Shown here one piece after another: positions 16,703 through 24,640 of a stretch of 40,179 nt of DNA (position 1 is its first letter; each line of letters opens with the position of its first letter). The notes below the pieces were generated by a model. That model was given only the letters and a program-made list of their open reading frames with translations, had not been told where the DNA came from and searched no databases. The position numbers and the translations under genes are program-made. This stretch comes from Winogradskya humida (GTDB lineage Bacteria; Actinomycetota; Actinomycetes; Mycobacteriales; Micromonosporaceae), in NCBI RefSeq assembly GCF_016862215.1, contig NZ_BOMN01000107.1, positions 1 through 40,179 of the forward strand. Direction: 5' to 3'.

Positions 16703-16822
16703 TGGTTCCTCCTTTACCGGTGCTGACGCCGATCGTGCTGACCGGCGGTAGAGACGCGCTGGAACGGCGATCGCGGCGCCCTCCGCGGCTCACATTCGAG
16801 CCGGGGCCGTGATCCTGCGCGG
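16703..16822. promoter_or_regulatory. Divergent promoter region, PKS operon versus sugar ketoreductase
   Basis: This 120-bp gap separates the divergent TcmI-type cyclase and 4-ketoreductase genes and must contain the PKS operon promoter. Two direct copies of GTGCTGAC begin at 16720 and 16735, 15 bp apart, and could be a regulator site. No clear -35/-10 pair was recognised. Confidence 0.4.
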
Positions 16823-17671
16823 ATGAGAGCTCTGGTGGTGGGTGGTTCCGGTTTCCTGGGGCGGCACGTGGCCGCCGCGTTGCGCGCGGCCGGCTGGCAG
16901 GTCGTACCGGTGTCCCGCAGCGGCGAGGTTCCACTCGATCTGGCCGCCTGTCCGACCGCGGACCTGCGGGCGTTGCTGCGGTCCGCGCGCCCGGACGCGA
17001 TCGTCAACTGCGCGGGGCTGCTGTGGAGCGCCGTCCTGGATCCGGCCGCTCTGACCGCGATCAATGCGAAGGTGCCGGCGCGGCTCGCTGCCATTGCCGG
17101 CGGGCGGCGCCTGGTCCAGCTCGGATCGATCTACGAGTACGGCGACCAGCGCATCCTTGACGAATCCACGCAGGAACAACCAGCGACGCCGTACGGGATC
17201 TCGAAGCTCGCCGGCACCCGCGCGGTGCTGGACGGCGGCGGCACCGTCCTGCGGCTGGGAACCGCGATCGGCGCGGGCCTACCGGCGCGCAGTTTCCTCG
17301 GCGGCCTCGCCCGACGCCTCCGGAACGCGCCACCCGGCGAGTTCACCGTGCCGGTCGCACCGGGCGAACGGGACTTCCTGCACGCCGGCGACGTAGCGGC
17401 CGCCGTGCTCGCCGCCCTGGGAGCACCGGGCACCGGGCTCTACAACGTCGCTTCCGGAGAACCGGTCGCCCCCCGCCGCCTGGTGGAATCATTGGTACGG
17501 GTCAGCGCTGCGCCCGTACACCTCAGAACCATCCCGGCCGCAACCACCGCACGCGGCGGAACCGACCGGCAACTGGTCCGCATCGAGGCCGCGGCAACGG
17601 GCCTCGGCTGGCACCCCCGCCGCAACCTCAACGACGCCGTCGCCGACGTCTGGCGCGCGGCCCAGGTGTGA
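16823..17671 (+). CDS. dTDP-4-keto-6-deoxyhexose 4-ketoreductase (NAD-dependent epimerase family)
   Basis: A 282-residue extended SDR. The N-terminus carries the nucleotide motif VVGGSGFLGRHVAAAL, the active site is YGISK near residue 130, preceded by QLGSIYEYGD, and LHAGDVAAAVLAAL is typical of the C-terminal part. Proteins like this reduce the C4 ketone of dTDP-deoxysugars as a late step. It diverges from the PKS operon and converges on the 3-dehydrase gene, and the sugar genes lie next to it. The ATG is preceded only by GCGCGG, a weak ribosome site. Stereochemistry of the reduction cannot be told. An epimerase or other NDP-sugar SDR role remains possible. Confidence 0.85.
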   Translation: MRALVVGGSGFLGRHVAAALRAAGWQVVPVSRSGEVPLDLAACPTADLRALLRSARPDAIVNCAGLLWSAVLDPAALTAINAKVPARLAAIAGGRRLVQLGSIYEYGDQRILDESTQEQPATPYGISKLAGTRAVLDGGGTVLRLGTAIGAGLPARSFLGGLARRLRNAPPGEFTVPVAPGERDFLHAGDVAAAVLAALGAPGTGLYNVASGEPVAPRRLVESLVRVSAAPVHLRTIPAATTARGGTDRQLVRIEAAATGLGWHPRRNLNDAVADVWRAAQV

Positions 17672-17726
17672 TGTTCCGAGACGTTGATCCCAACCCCCTC
17701 GACCAACGTCTCGAAACATCACACCT
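17664..17726. terminator. Long inverted repeat at the end of the ketoreductase gene
   Basis: Arms of about 26 bp (17664-17690 and 17701-17726) differ at only two positions and flank a 10-nt loop. The left arm includes the TGA stop of the ketoreductase. It lies between convergent genes, so a bidirectional terminator is the simple explanation. The arms are longer than usual and lack a T tract. Confidence 0.75.
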
Positions 17727-17784
17727 ATTCGTCTGCAGTAGGTGGCAAGGCTCGAGCCACGAAATTGCGCACAAACCCGCAAGG

Positions 17785-17810
17785 CCGCAAGGCCGCATCT
17801 GGCCTTGCGG
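17785..17810 (-). terminator. Terminator of the 3-dehydrase gene
   Basis: A perfect 10-bp stem, CCGCAAGGCC with GGCCTTGCGG, encloses the loop GCATCT. It lies 47 bp past the minus-strand dehydrase stop. A further GGCCTTGCGG copy beside it allows an alternative pairing. Confidence 0.7.
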
Positions 17811-17856
17811 TCTTATCGCCGAGCCCACCCGACTGGAAACGAATCGAAGACGCGCG

Positions 17857-19161
17857 CTAACGACCGGCCACGAACTCGCGGATGCTGGCCGCGACATAGT
17901 CCATCATTTCCACGGTCAGCCCCGGGTAGACGCCGAGCCAGAGCGTGCGTTCGGCGATGATGTCGCTGTTGGTGAGGTCGCCGGACACCCGGAACTCCTG
18001 GTCCAGGTAGGCGGGGTGGCGGGTGAGGTTCCCGGCGAACAGCAGGCGGGTGCCGATGTGCCGCGTGTGCAGGAAGTTGACGAGCTCCTGGCGGGTGAAC
18101 GGTGCGTCGTCGGTGATCGTGAGGACGAAACCGAACCAGCTCGGTTCGCTGCCCGGGGTCGCCCGCGGCAGCAACAGTCCGGGTACGCCCTGGAGCTGCT
18201 CGTGCAGGCGGTCCCAGTTGCGCCGGCGGGCGGCGCCGAACTCGTCCAGGCGTACGAGCTGGGAGAGGCCGAGGGCCGCCTGCAGGTCACCGGATTTCAG
18301 GTTGTAGCCGACGTGCGAGAACGTGTACTTGTGGTCGTAGCCGGCCGGCAGCGTGCCGAGCTGGTAACCGAAGCGCTTGTGGCAGGTGTCGTCCTCGCCC
18401 GGCTCGCACCAGCAGTCGCGGCCCCAGTCCCGCATCGACTCGACGATGCGGGCCAGCACGAGGTTGTCGGTCAGCACGCAGCCGCCCTCACCGGTCGTGA
18501 TGTGGTGGGCGGGATAGAAGCTGACGGTGGTCAGATCGCCGAACGTACCCGTCGGCTTGCCCTGGTAGGTCGCGCCCAGCGCGTCGCAGTTGTCCTCGAT
18601 GAGGAATAGTCCGTGCTTGTCGGCGAGCTCGGCGATCTCCGCGACCGGGAACGGGTTCCCGAGCGCGTGCGCGATCATGATCGCCCGGGTGCGCGGCCCG
18701 ATCGCCGCGGCGACCCGGTCGGCGGTGGTGTTGTACGTCCCGAGCTCCACGTCGACGAAGACCGGCACCAGCCCGTTCTGGATGATCGGGTTGACGGTGG
18801 TCGGGAACCCGGCCGCCACCGTGATCACCTCGTCGCCGCGCCGCAGCCGCCGGTCGCCCAGCACCGGTGACGTCAGCGCCGACAACGCCAGCAGGTTCGC
18901 CGACGAGCCGGAGTTGGTCATGTGGGCCTTGCGCAGCCCCGCCGCGCGGGCCAGCTTGCGTTCGAACGTCCGCGAGGTCACCCCGGCGGCGATCCGCATG
19001 TCGAGGGCCGCCTCCACGAGGGCGACCCGATCGGACTCGTCGAGCACGGCACCCGAAGGCCACACGGGCGTGACGCCGGGGACGAACTCGGTGCGCGGCG
19101 CCACCTCCTGGTGATACTTCGCCACCTGCTCGAGGATGAGTGCCTTCGCGCTTTGCGTCAT
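17857..19161 (-). CDS. NDP-4-keto-6-deoxyhexose 3-dehydrase, E1-type (PLP/[2Fe-2S])
   Basis: A 434-residue DegT-fold enzyme that removes the C3 hydroxyl of an NDP-4-keto-6-deoxyhexose. The Schiff-base Lys of aminotransferases is replaced by His (SFYPAHHITTGEGG, His219-220), the mark of 3-dehydrases. Cys192, Cys250, Cys252 and Cys260 give exactly C-x57-C-x-C-x7-C, the [2Fe-2S] pattern known from E1 of ascarylose biosynthesis and shared by SpnQ. It should therefore work with PMP and an electron donor, not like ColD. No E3-type reductase gene is in the window, so electrons may come from a general ferredoxin system. The gene converges on the 4-ketoreductase and diverges from rmlA. LPS-type RfbH proteins share this fold, so the sugar could go to the cell surface instead. 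Confidence 0.92.
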   Translation of the reverse strand: MTQSAKALILEQVAKYHQEVAPRTEFVPGVTPVWPSGAVLDESDRVALVEAALDMRIAAGVTSRTFERKLARAAGLRKAHMTNSGSSANLLALSALTSPVLGDRRLRRGDEVITVAAGFPTTVNPIIQNGLVPVFVDVELGTYNTTADRVAAAIGPRTRAIMIAHALGNPFPVAEIAELADKHGLFLIEDNCDALGATYQGKPTGTFGDLTTVSFYPAHHITTGEGGCVLTDNLVLARIVESMRDWGRDCWCEPGEDDTCHKRFGYQLGTLPAGYDHKYTFSHVGYNLKSGDLQAALGLSQLVRLDEFGAARRRNWDRLHEQLQGVPGLLLPRATPGSEPSWFGFVLTITDDAPFTRQELVNFLHTRHIGTRLLFAGNLTRHPAYLDQEFRVSGDLTNSDIIAERTLWLGVYPGLTVEMMDYVAASIREFVAGR

Positions 19162-19342
19162 GGAAACTCCCGGCGGCTCGAATACTGGTCGCGCAGACGC
19201 TAGGGACAGCGCATCGAGCTGCGCTCAAGCCGTGGTCGCCCCGGCTTCCTCCAGCCGTGCTCGACCCGGCGTCGTCGCTCGGCGCGTACCAAGGTGTCCT
19301 GGTCGCGCCGCGATCACCTCTCCCCTACCGAAGAGGGTTGCC
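19162..19342. promoter_or_regulatory. Divergent promoter region, 3-dehydrase versus rmlAB
   Basis: This 181-bp gap must hold promoters for the minus-strand dehydrase and the plus-strand rmlA-rmlB pair. AGCGCA and TGCGCT form a small perfect palindrome with a 6-nt spacer at 19208-19225. The rmlA ribosome site AGAGGG ends five bases before its ATG. No clear promoter hexamers were recognised. Confidence 0.45.
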
Positions 19343-20410
19343 ATGAAAGCGTTGGTCCTGGCCGGCGGCACCGGATCCCGGCTGCGCCCGTTCAGTCACT
19401 CGATGCCCAAGCAGCTGATCCCGATCGCCAACAAACCGGTGCTGGCCCACTGCCTGGAGTCGCTGGCCGCCGTCGGCGTCCACGACGTGGGCGTCATCGT
19501 GGGCGACCGCGGCGACGAGATCCAGGCCAGCGCCGGCGACGGCTCGGCGTACGGGCTGCGCCTCACCTACCTGCGCCAGGACCGCCCCCGCGGGCTCGCC
19601 CACTGTGTGCGGATCGCCCGGCCGTTCCTCGGCAACGACGACTTCGTCATGTACCTGGGCGACAACATGCTGGTCGGCGGCATCGGCTCCCTCGCCGAGG
19701 AATTCCACCGCACCCGCCCGGCCGCGCAGGTGACCGTCACGAAGGTCACCGACCCCCGCGAGTACGGTGTGGCCGAGGTCGACGCCGACGGCCGGGTCAC
19801 CGCCCTCGTCGAGAAACCCCAGCACCCCCGCAGCGATCTCGCGGTCATCGGGGTCTACTTCTTCACCCCGGAGATCCATTCAGCCGTACGCCGGATCGCG
19901 CCGAGTCCTCGCGGCGAGCTGGAGATCACCGACGCGATCGCCCTGCTGGTCGCCGAGGGACGCCCGGTCAACGCCGGCCGCTTCGAGGGCTACTGGAAGG
20001 ACACCGGCCGCATCGAGGACGTGCTCGACTGCAACCGTGAGCTGCTCAGCGCCATCACCACCCGCGTCGACGGCACGGTCGACGCCGCCAGCGAGCTCAT
20101 CGGTGAGGTCATCATCGAGCCCGGCGCCCGCGTCACCCGCTCCCGCATCGTCGGCCCGGTGATGATCGCCGCCGGTTCGGTGATCGACGACAGCCGGCTC
20201 GGCCCCTACACGACGGTCGGCCGCAACTGCCAGCTCCGCGGCGCCGGTGTCGAGCAGTCCATCGTCCTGGACTCCGTCGCGGTCACCCAGGTCCGCGGCA
20301 TCTACGGCTCTGTCCTGGGCCGCGGCGCCCGCGTCCGCAACGCCCCCGCCGACGGCCTCCGCCGCCGCCTGGTCCTCGGCGACGACACGGAAGTGGAGAT
20401 CGCGGCATGA
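19343..20410 (+). CDS. rmlA: Glucose-1-phosphate thymidylyltransferase (long form)
   Basis: A 355-residue nucleotidyltransferase that makes dTDP-glucose from glucose-1-phosphate and dTTP. The signature LAGGTGSRLRPFSHSMPKQLIPIANKP is at the N-terminus (first Gly near residue 8), and YLGDNMLVGG and EKPQHPRSDLAVIGVYFF carry metal and sugar contacts. The C-terminal third has left-handed beta-helix repeats (GEVIIEPGARVTRSRIVGPV), as in the longer StrD-type enzymes of antibiotic clusters rather than the shorter housekeeping form. The ATG at 19343 has AGAGGG upstream. Its stop overlaps the rmlB start by ATGA. It commits glucose to the cluster deoxysugar. Confidence 0.93.
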   Translation: MKALVLAGGTGSRLRPFSHSMPKQLIPIANKPVLAHCLESLAAVGVHDVGVIVGDRGDEIQASAGDGSAYGLRLTYLRQDRPRGLAHCVRIARPFLGNDDFVMYLGDNMLVGGIGSLAEEFHRTRPAAQVTVTKVTDPREYGVAEVDADGRVTALVEKPQHPRSDLAVIGVYFFTPEIHSAVRRIAPSPRGELEITDAIALLVAEGRPVNAGRFEGYWKDTGRIEDVLDCNRELLSAITTRVDGTVDAASELIGEVIIEPGARVTRSRIVGPVMIAAGSVIDDSRLGPYTTVGRNCQLRGAGVEQSIVLDSVAVTQVRGIYGSVLGRGARVRNAPADGLRRRLVLGDDTEVEIAA

Positions 20411-21390
20411 AACTGCTCGTCACCGGTGGCGCCGGCTTCATCGGTTCCCACTTCGTGCGTACGGTCCTGGCCGGCGGCTACCCCGCCCTGACCGGAGCCG
20501 ACCTCACCGTCCTCGACAAACTCACCTACGCCGGCAACCCCGAGAACCTCCCCGCCGGCGCGAACCTCGTGGTCGGCGACATCACCGACCCGGCCCTGCT
20601 GCGCCGAGTGGTCCCCGGCCACGACGCCGTGGTCCACTTCGCCGCCGAATCCCACGTGGACCGCTCCCTCACCGACCCTGCGGCCTTCGTCACCACCAAC
20701 GTCCTCGGCACCCAGCTCCTCCTGGACGCCTGCGTAGCCGCCGGAGTCTCCCGCGTCGTCCACGTCTCCACCGACGAGGTGTACGGCTCCATCAACGAAG
20801 GCGCGTGGACGGAAACCTGGCCCCTGCTCCCCAACTCCCCCTACGCCGCGTCGAAGGCGGCCAGCGACCTGATCGCCCGCGCCTACTGGCGAACCCACGG
20901 CCTCCCGGTCTCCATCACCCGCTGCAGCAACAACTACGGCCCCTACCAGCACCCCGAAAAACTCATCCCCCACTTCATCACCCGCCTCCTCAACGGCCTC
21001 CCCGTCCCCCTCTACGGCGACGGCCGCAACATCCGCGAATGGATCCACGTCGACGACCACTGCCGAGCCGTGGCCCTGGTCCTCACCGACGGCCGCCCCG
21101 GCGAGATCTACAACGTCGGCGGCGGCACCGAACTCACCAACCGCCAGATCACCGACGCCCTCCTGGACCTCTGCCAGGCCGACCCCACCCTGATCACGTA
21201 CGTCGAGGACCGCAAGGGCCACGACCTGCGCTACGCCCTCAACGGCCGCAAACTCCAGGACGAACTCGGCTTCACCTGCCGGGTCCCCTTCGCGGAGGGC
21301 CTGGCCGCGACGGTCCGCTGGTACACCGACAACGAACCCTGGTGGCGCCCCACCCTCCCCGTCCTCGCTCCGGCCCTCGCCTGGCCGTAG
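20407..21390 (+). CDS. rmlB: dTDP-glucose 4,6-dehydratase
   Basis: A 327-residue extended SDR that converts dTDP-glucose to dTDP-4-keto-6-deoxyglucose. The NAD motif TGGAGFIGSH is at residues 6-15. HFAAESHVDRS and STDEVYGSI carry the Thr-Asp-Glu catalytic set, and YAASK the Tyr/Lys pair near 147. SNNYGPYQHPEKLIP and GDGRNIREWIHVDDH are classical RmlB stretches. It is coupled to rmlA and ends at a strong hairpin. Together these two genes make the shared precursor on which the 3-dehydrase and 4-ketoreductase then act. Confidence 0.95.
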   Translation: MKLLVTGGAGFIGSHFVRTVLAGGYPALTGADLTVLDKLTYAGNPENLPAGANLVVGDITDPALLRRVVPGHDAVVHFAAESHVDRSLTDPAAFVTTNVLGTQLLLDACVAAGVSRVVHVSTDEVYGSINEGAWTETWPLLPNSPYAASKAASDLIARAYWRTHGLPVSITRCSNNYGPYQHPEKLIPHFITRLLNGLPVPLYGDGRNIREWIHVDDHCRAVALVLTDGRPGEIYNVGGGTELTNRQITDALLDLCQADPTLITYVEDRKGHDLRYALNGRKLQDELGFTCRVPFAEGLAATVRWYTDNEPWWRPTLPVLAPALAWP

Positions 21391-21396
21391 GGCCCA

Positions 21397-21438
21397 CCCG
21401 GTGGCGATTATGCGGAACGTCGCATAATCACCACCGGG
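21397..21438 (+). terminator. Terminator after rmlB
   Basis: CCCGGTGG and GATTATGCG, separated by one mismatched base, pair with CGCATAATC and CCACCGGG around the loop GAACGT, a stem of about 18 bp. It starts a few bases after the rmlB stop and marks the likely right end of the biosynthetic cluster. Confidence 0.85.
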
Positions 21439-21508
21439 CCTCTGCTTACGAAATCTTTAACCATCACCGGTGATGCTGTCCGCGAAGACGCCGACGGGGA
21501 GGATTCAC

Positions 21509-22585
21509 ATGGTGAACGGGCAGCTGCTGACGCCGGGACGCGACGAGGAACCGTCCCTCGCACCGCCCCGGCCTCCGCGCTCCCCGTGGGGTGGGCGCAA
21601 ACTCTGGATCTCGCTGGCGATGCTGGCCGTCGCGACCGGCGCAGCCCTGATCAGCCTGCGCGGGCACCTACCGAGCGCCGCCGAGACGTGGAGCGCCCTG
21701 CGCGGAGCCGATCCCCTCTGGCTGATCGTCGCGGTGGCCCTGCACAGCACCTCACTGGTCGCGTTCGCAGAACAGGAACGACGACTGCTCAGCGCATTCG
21801 GGGTGACCATGCCGCTCCGCCGCGCCATCGCCATCACCGTCACCCGCTCAGCAATGACCATGGCCCTGCCCGGCGGCTCAGCGGTCGCCGCGGCCTACGG
21901 CTTCCGCCAGTTCCGGGAACGCGGGGCGAACGCCGCCGTCGCGGGAGCCGTGACCGCCCTGTGCGGCGTGACATCGGTGGCAGGCCTGGCCCTCCTCTAC
22001 GCCGGCGAAGCCCTCATCCACGCCGGCCCGGCCTTCGCAGCCGCCGCAGCGGTCGCGGCCACAGCGCTGCTCATCCTGGCCGGCCGCCTGAAGGGAACCC
22101 GGCCGACCACACCGGCGAACTCCAGCCCCGTGGTGTCCATCACCGGTGCCTGCTCACCGCCTCCAGCTGCCGGCTCCGACGAGCCCACCACTACGGCCGG
22201 CAAACTTCGGCGCCTGATTCGGCAAACCGCCACCCTGGCCGCAGCCGTACCCCCACGCCGCTGGCTCACCGTCCTGACCCTGGCAATCCTCAACTGGCTC
22301 GGCGACCTGCTGTGCCTCCTGGTCTGTCTGCGAGCAGTAGGCCTGCACCTGCCCTTCCCCGCAATCGCCGCAGCCTTCCTCGGCGCCCAACTGGCCCGCC
22401 AGATCCCGTTCACGGCGGGCGGCATCGGAGTAATCGAAGCCGGCCTGGTCGTAACCCTCACCACCCTGGGCGGCCCACCCCCAGCCGCAACCGCCGCAGT
22501 CCTGACCTACCGAGCCCTCACCTGCTGGCTGATACTCCCCCTCGGCGCGACTTCCTGGGCTGCCCTACGCGCCCGCTCCATCTGA
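21509..22585 (+). CDS. LPG synthase-like integral membrane protein (YbhN/UPF0104 family)
   Basis: A 358-residue polytopic membrane protein with about seven or eight hydrophobic segments, beginning with LWISLAMLAVATGAALI. The stretches AITVTRSAMTMALPGGSAVAAAYGFRQF, LARQIPFTAGGIGVIEAGLV and the closing LTYRALTCWLILPLGATSW are typical of the flippase-like membrane domain of lysylphosphatidylglycerol synthases, here without the aminoacyl transferase part. The ATG at 21509 has GGGGAGGA five bases upstream; an earlier start at 21470 lacks one. A charged, Ser/Pro-rich loop lies around residues 195-230. The transported substrate is unknown. A decayed copy of this gene lies 2.1 kb downstream (24641-25072). 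Confidence 0.85.
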   Translation: MVNGQLLTPGRDEEPSLAPPRPPRSPWGGRKLWISLAMLAVATGAALISLRGHLPSAAETWSALRGADPLWLIVAVALHSTSLVAFAEQERRLLSAFGVTMPLRRAIAITVTRSAMTMALPGGSAVAAAYGFRQFRERGANAAVAGAVTALCGVTSVAGLALLYAGEALIHAGPAFAAAAAVAATALLILAGRLKGTRPTTPANSSPVVSITGACSPPPAAGSDEPTTTAGKLRRLIRQTATLAAAVPPRRWLTVLTLAILNWLGDLLCLLVCLRAVGLHLPFPAIAAAFLGAQLARQIPFTAGGIGVIEAGLVVTLTTLGGPPPAATAAVLTYRALTCWLILPLGATSWAALRARSI

Positions 22586-22597
22586 GAGGAGTTCGGT

Positions 22598-24100
22598 TTG
22601 CGGATCGTCGACTAGGTCTCCCGTACGCTCAGCGAGTATCTGCTGCTCCCGAACCTCACCACCGCGGGATGCACACCGGACCAGATCGATCTGGGGGTAC
22701 CGCTCGTCCGGCACCCGGTCGGCGAACCCTCACCCATCACCGTGGCAACACCGCTGACCAGCGCGATCATGGGGGCCGTCTCCTCACCGCGGCTCGCCAT
22801 CGCGCTCGCGCAGTGCGGTGGCCTGAGCTTCATCCACCAGAACAACACCGTCGAGGAACAGGCCGCGATGGTGACGGCGGTCAAACGGCACAAGGCAGGC
22901 TTCCGCTTCTCCGACATCAACATCAAACCTTCCGCCACCCTCGGGGAGGTGACGATCCTCCTCGAGTCGGCGGAGCGAGACGTTGCCGTGGTCACTGATG
23001 ACGGGTCACCCCACGGCACGTTCATCGGCCTGATCTCTACCGACGACTTCCACCCGCGCCGGCACAACCTCGACGACGACGTCGCGTCGCGCATGCGGCC
23101 CGCCGCGGACCTGGTCACCGCTCCCCCGACGGTCTCCCTCTCCGAGGCGAACACGCTGATCTGGGACAACCGGCTCGATGTGCTCCCCATCGTCGACGGG
23201 ACGGGCGCCCTCCAGTCCATCGTCCTGCGCCGCGACTACGAGTTGCACAAGCAGTTCCGCAACGAGTCGATCGACGCCGAGAAGCGGTTCCGCGTGGGGG
23301 CCGGGGTCAACACCCGCGACTACCGCGAACGCATTCCGGCGCTGGTGGAGGCGGGCGCCGACCTGCTCTGTATCGACTCCTCCGACGGCTTCTCCGTCTG
23401 GCAGTCGGAGACGATCGCCTACGTGCGGGAACGCTACGGCGACCGGGTCCGCATCGGCGCGGGCAACGTCGTCGACGGGCGGGGCTTCCGCTACCTGGCC
23501 GACGCCGGAGCCGACTTCGTCAAGGTGGGGATCGGCGGCGGTTCCATCTGCATCACCCGGGACCAGAAAGGCATCGGCCGGGGCCAGGCGTCCGCGCTCA
23601 TCGACGTCGTCGAGGCCCGCGACGCCTATGCCCGGGAGACCGGAATCTATGTGCCGCTGTGCTGCGACGGCGGCCTGATCACCGACTCACACATGGCCGT
23701 GGCATTCGCACTGGGAGCCGACTTCGTCATGCTCGGCCGATACTTCGCCCGCTGCGCGGAGAGCCCGGCACCGATCGTCCGGGTCGGCGGCCAACTGTTC
23801 AAGGAATACTGGGGCGAAGGATCAAACCGCGCCCGCAACGTCACCCGTTACGACCACGGCGGCGGCACGAAGCTGACCTTCGAGGAAGGCGTCGACGGCT
23901 ACGTCCCCTACGCCGGCTCCCTCTACGACAACGTGGACACCACCATCGTGAAACTCAAGTCAACGTTGATCAGCTGCGGCGCGACCACCATCGCGGACTT
24001 CCACCGCGACGCGGTCCTCGTACCGGTGTCCCAGCAGAGCTTCCTGCAGAACACCGCCGAAATCCAGCTCCGCGACCTTCAGAGCGATACAGCCCGCTGA
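22598..24100 (+). CDS. IMP dehydrogenase-like gene with in-frame TAG at codon 6
   Basis: The reading frame encodes an IMP dehydrogenase/GMP reductase family protein of about 500 residues, which would oxidise IMP to XMP with NAD. Two CBS domains (FIGLISTDDF; LPIVDGTGALQSIVLRRDY) sit inside a TIM barrel. The catalytic loop GGGSICITRDQKGIGRGQ has its Cys, and KEYWGEGSNRARN and EEGVDGYVPYAG are intact. Homology runs upstream of any ATG/GTG: the frame reads VSRTLSEYLLLPNL from 22616, and a TTG at 22598 sits seven bases after GAGAGGA. But the sixth codon (22613-22615) is TAG. The next in-frame GTG is at 22742; it lacks a ribosome site and would lose about 42 conserved residues. Either this is a very recent pseudogene, a non-standard start is used, or the base is a sequence error. 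Confidence 0.8.
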
Positions 24101-24113
24101 CTACGGCGAAGGG

Positions 24114-24146
24114 CCGCGGGAAGCGACGTCCTGTCGCTTCCCGCGG
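24114..24146 (+). terminator. Terminator after the IMP dehydrogenase-like gene
   Basis: A perfect 14-bp stem, CCGCGGGAAGCGAC with GTCGCTTCCCGCGG, encloses loop GTCCT, 13 bp after the stop. It could also stop transcription arriving from the minus-strand dioxygenase relic. Confidence 0.85.
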
Positions 24147-24152
24147 AATCCT

Positions 24153-24440
24153 TCACGACTTCGGGCTGTCGAACGACTCCCCCTGAACGGGCTGCGAGAC
24201 GAACCCGTCTGCCCCGACCGGAGCGTCTCCGACGATGGTCACCCTGTGCAGGACCCGTGGTTGCCGGAGATGATCGTTGTCCAGAGCCGTCAGATGAGCG
24301 GTCGCCCGGTTGTCCCAGAAGGCGATAATGCCGGGCCGCCACCGGAGCCGCACGGTGTACTCCGCACGGGTGATCTGCTCGAAGAACAGGTCTAGGAGCT
24401 GCCGGCTCTCCGGCGGAGTGAGGCCGAGAGTGGGTAACGC
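24153..24440 (-). pseudogene. Relic of a TauD/TfdA-type dioxygenase (C-terminal part)
   Basis: The open frame encodes only the last 95 or so residues of a 2-oxoglutarate/Fe(II) dioxygenase of the TauD/TfdA family. Recognisable parts are SRQLLDLFFEQITRAEYTVR, the core WRPGIIAFWDNRATAH, and RVLHRVTIVGD with the distal iron-ligand His and the Arg that binds 2-oxoglutarate. The N-terminal two thirds, including the HxD iron ligands, are missing; before about 24440 the frame reads into unrelated sequence with an inverted repeat. It is therefore a truncated gene. It lies beside another decayed gene, which marks the area as a site of past rearrangement. Confidence 0.75.
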
Positions 24441-24483
24441 CTTCTTCTCCTGGGTCCGGCAACAGCTCAGCTGACGACGATGG

Positions 24484-24513
24484 GAGCTACCACCGGCACC
24501 GGGGTGGTAGCTC
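24484..24513. repeat. Inverted repeat at the broken end of the dioxygenase relic
   Basis: GAGCTACCACC and GGTGGTAGCTC form a perfect 11-bp stem around an 8-nt loop (GGCACCGG). It sits near the point where homology of the dioxygenase relic ends. It may be an old terminator or a trace of an inserted element; nothing else supports an insertion sequence. Confidence 0.6.
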
Positions 24514-24640
24514 ACGTCCCGGATCGGAACGTCACCTACTCCCGCCAGAAATCACGGGAGCCGACCCCTGCGCCCGGATCGGGGACAGGATGAGGATCAC
24601 CACGCCCGCGACCAGCCCGGTGGCGCCGATGGAGCGAATC

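Noticed and set aside
24484..24513. Terminal inverted repeat of an insertion sequence
   Set aside because: No transposase remnant, second terminal repeat or target-site duplication could be found nearby.
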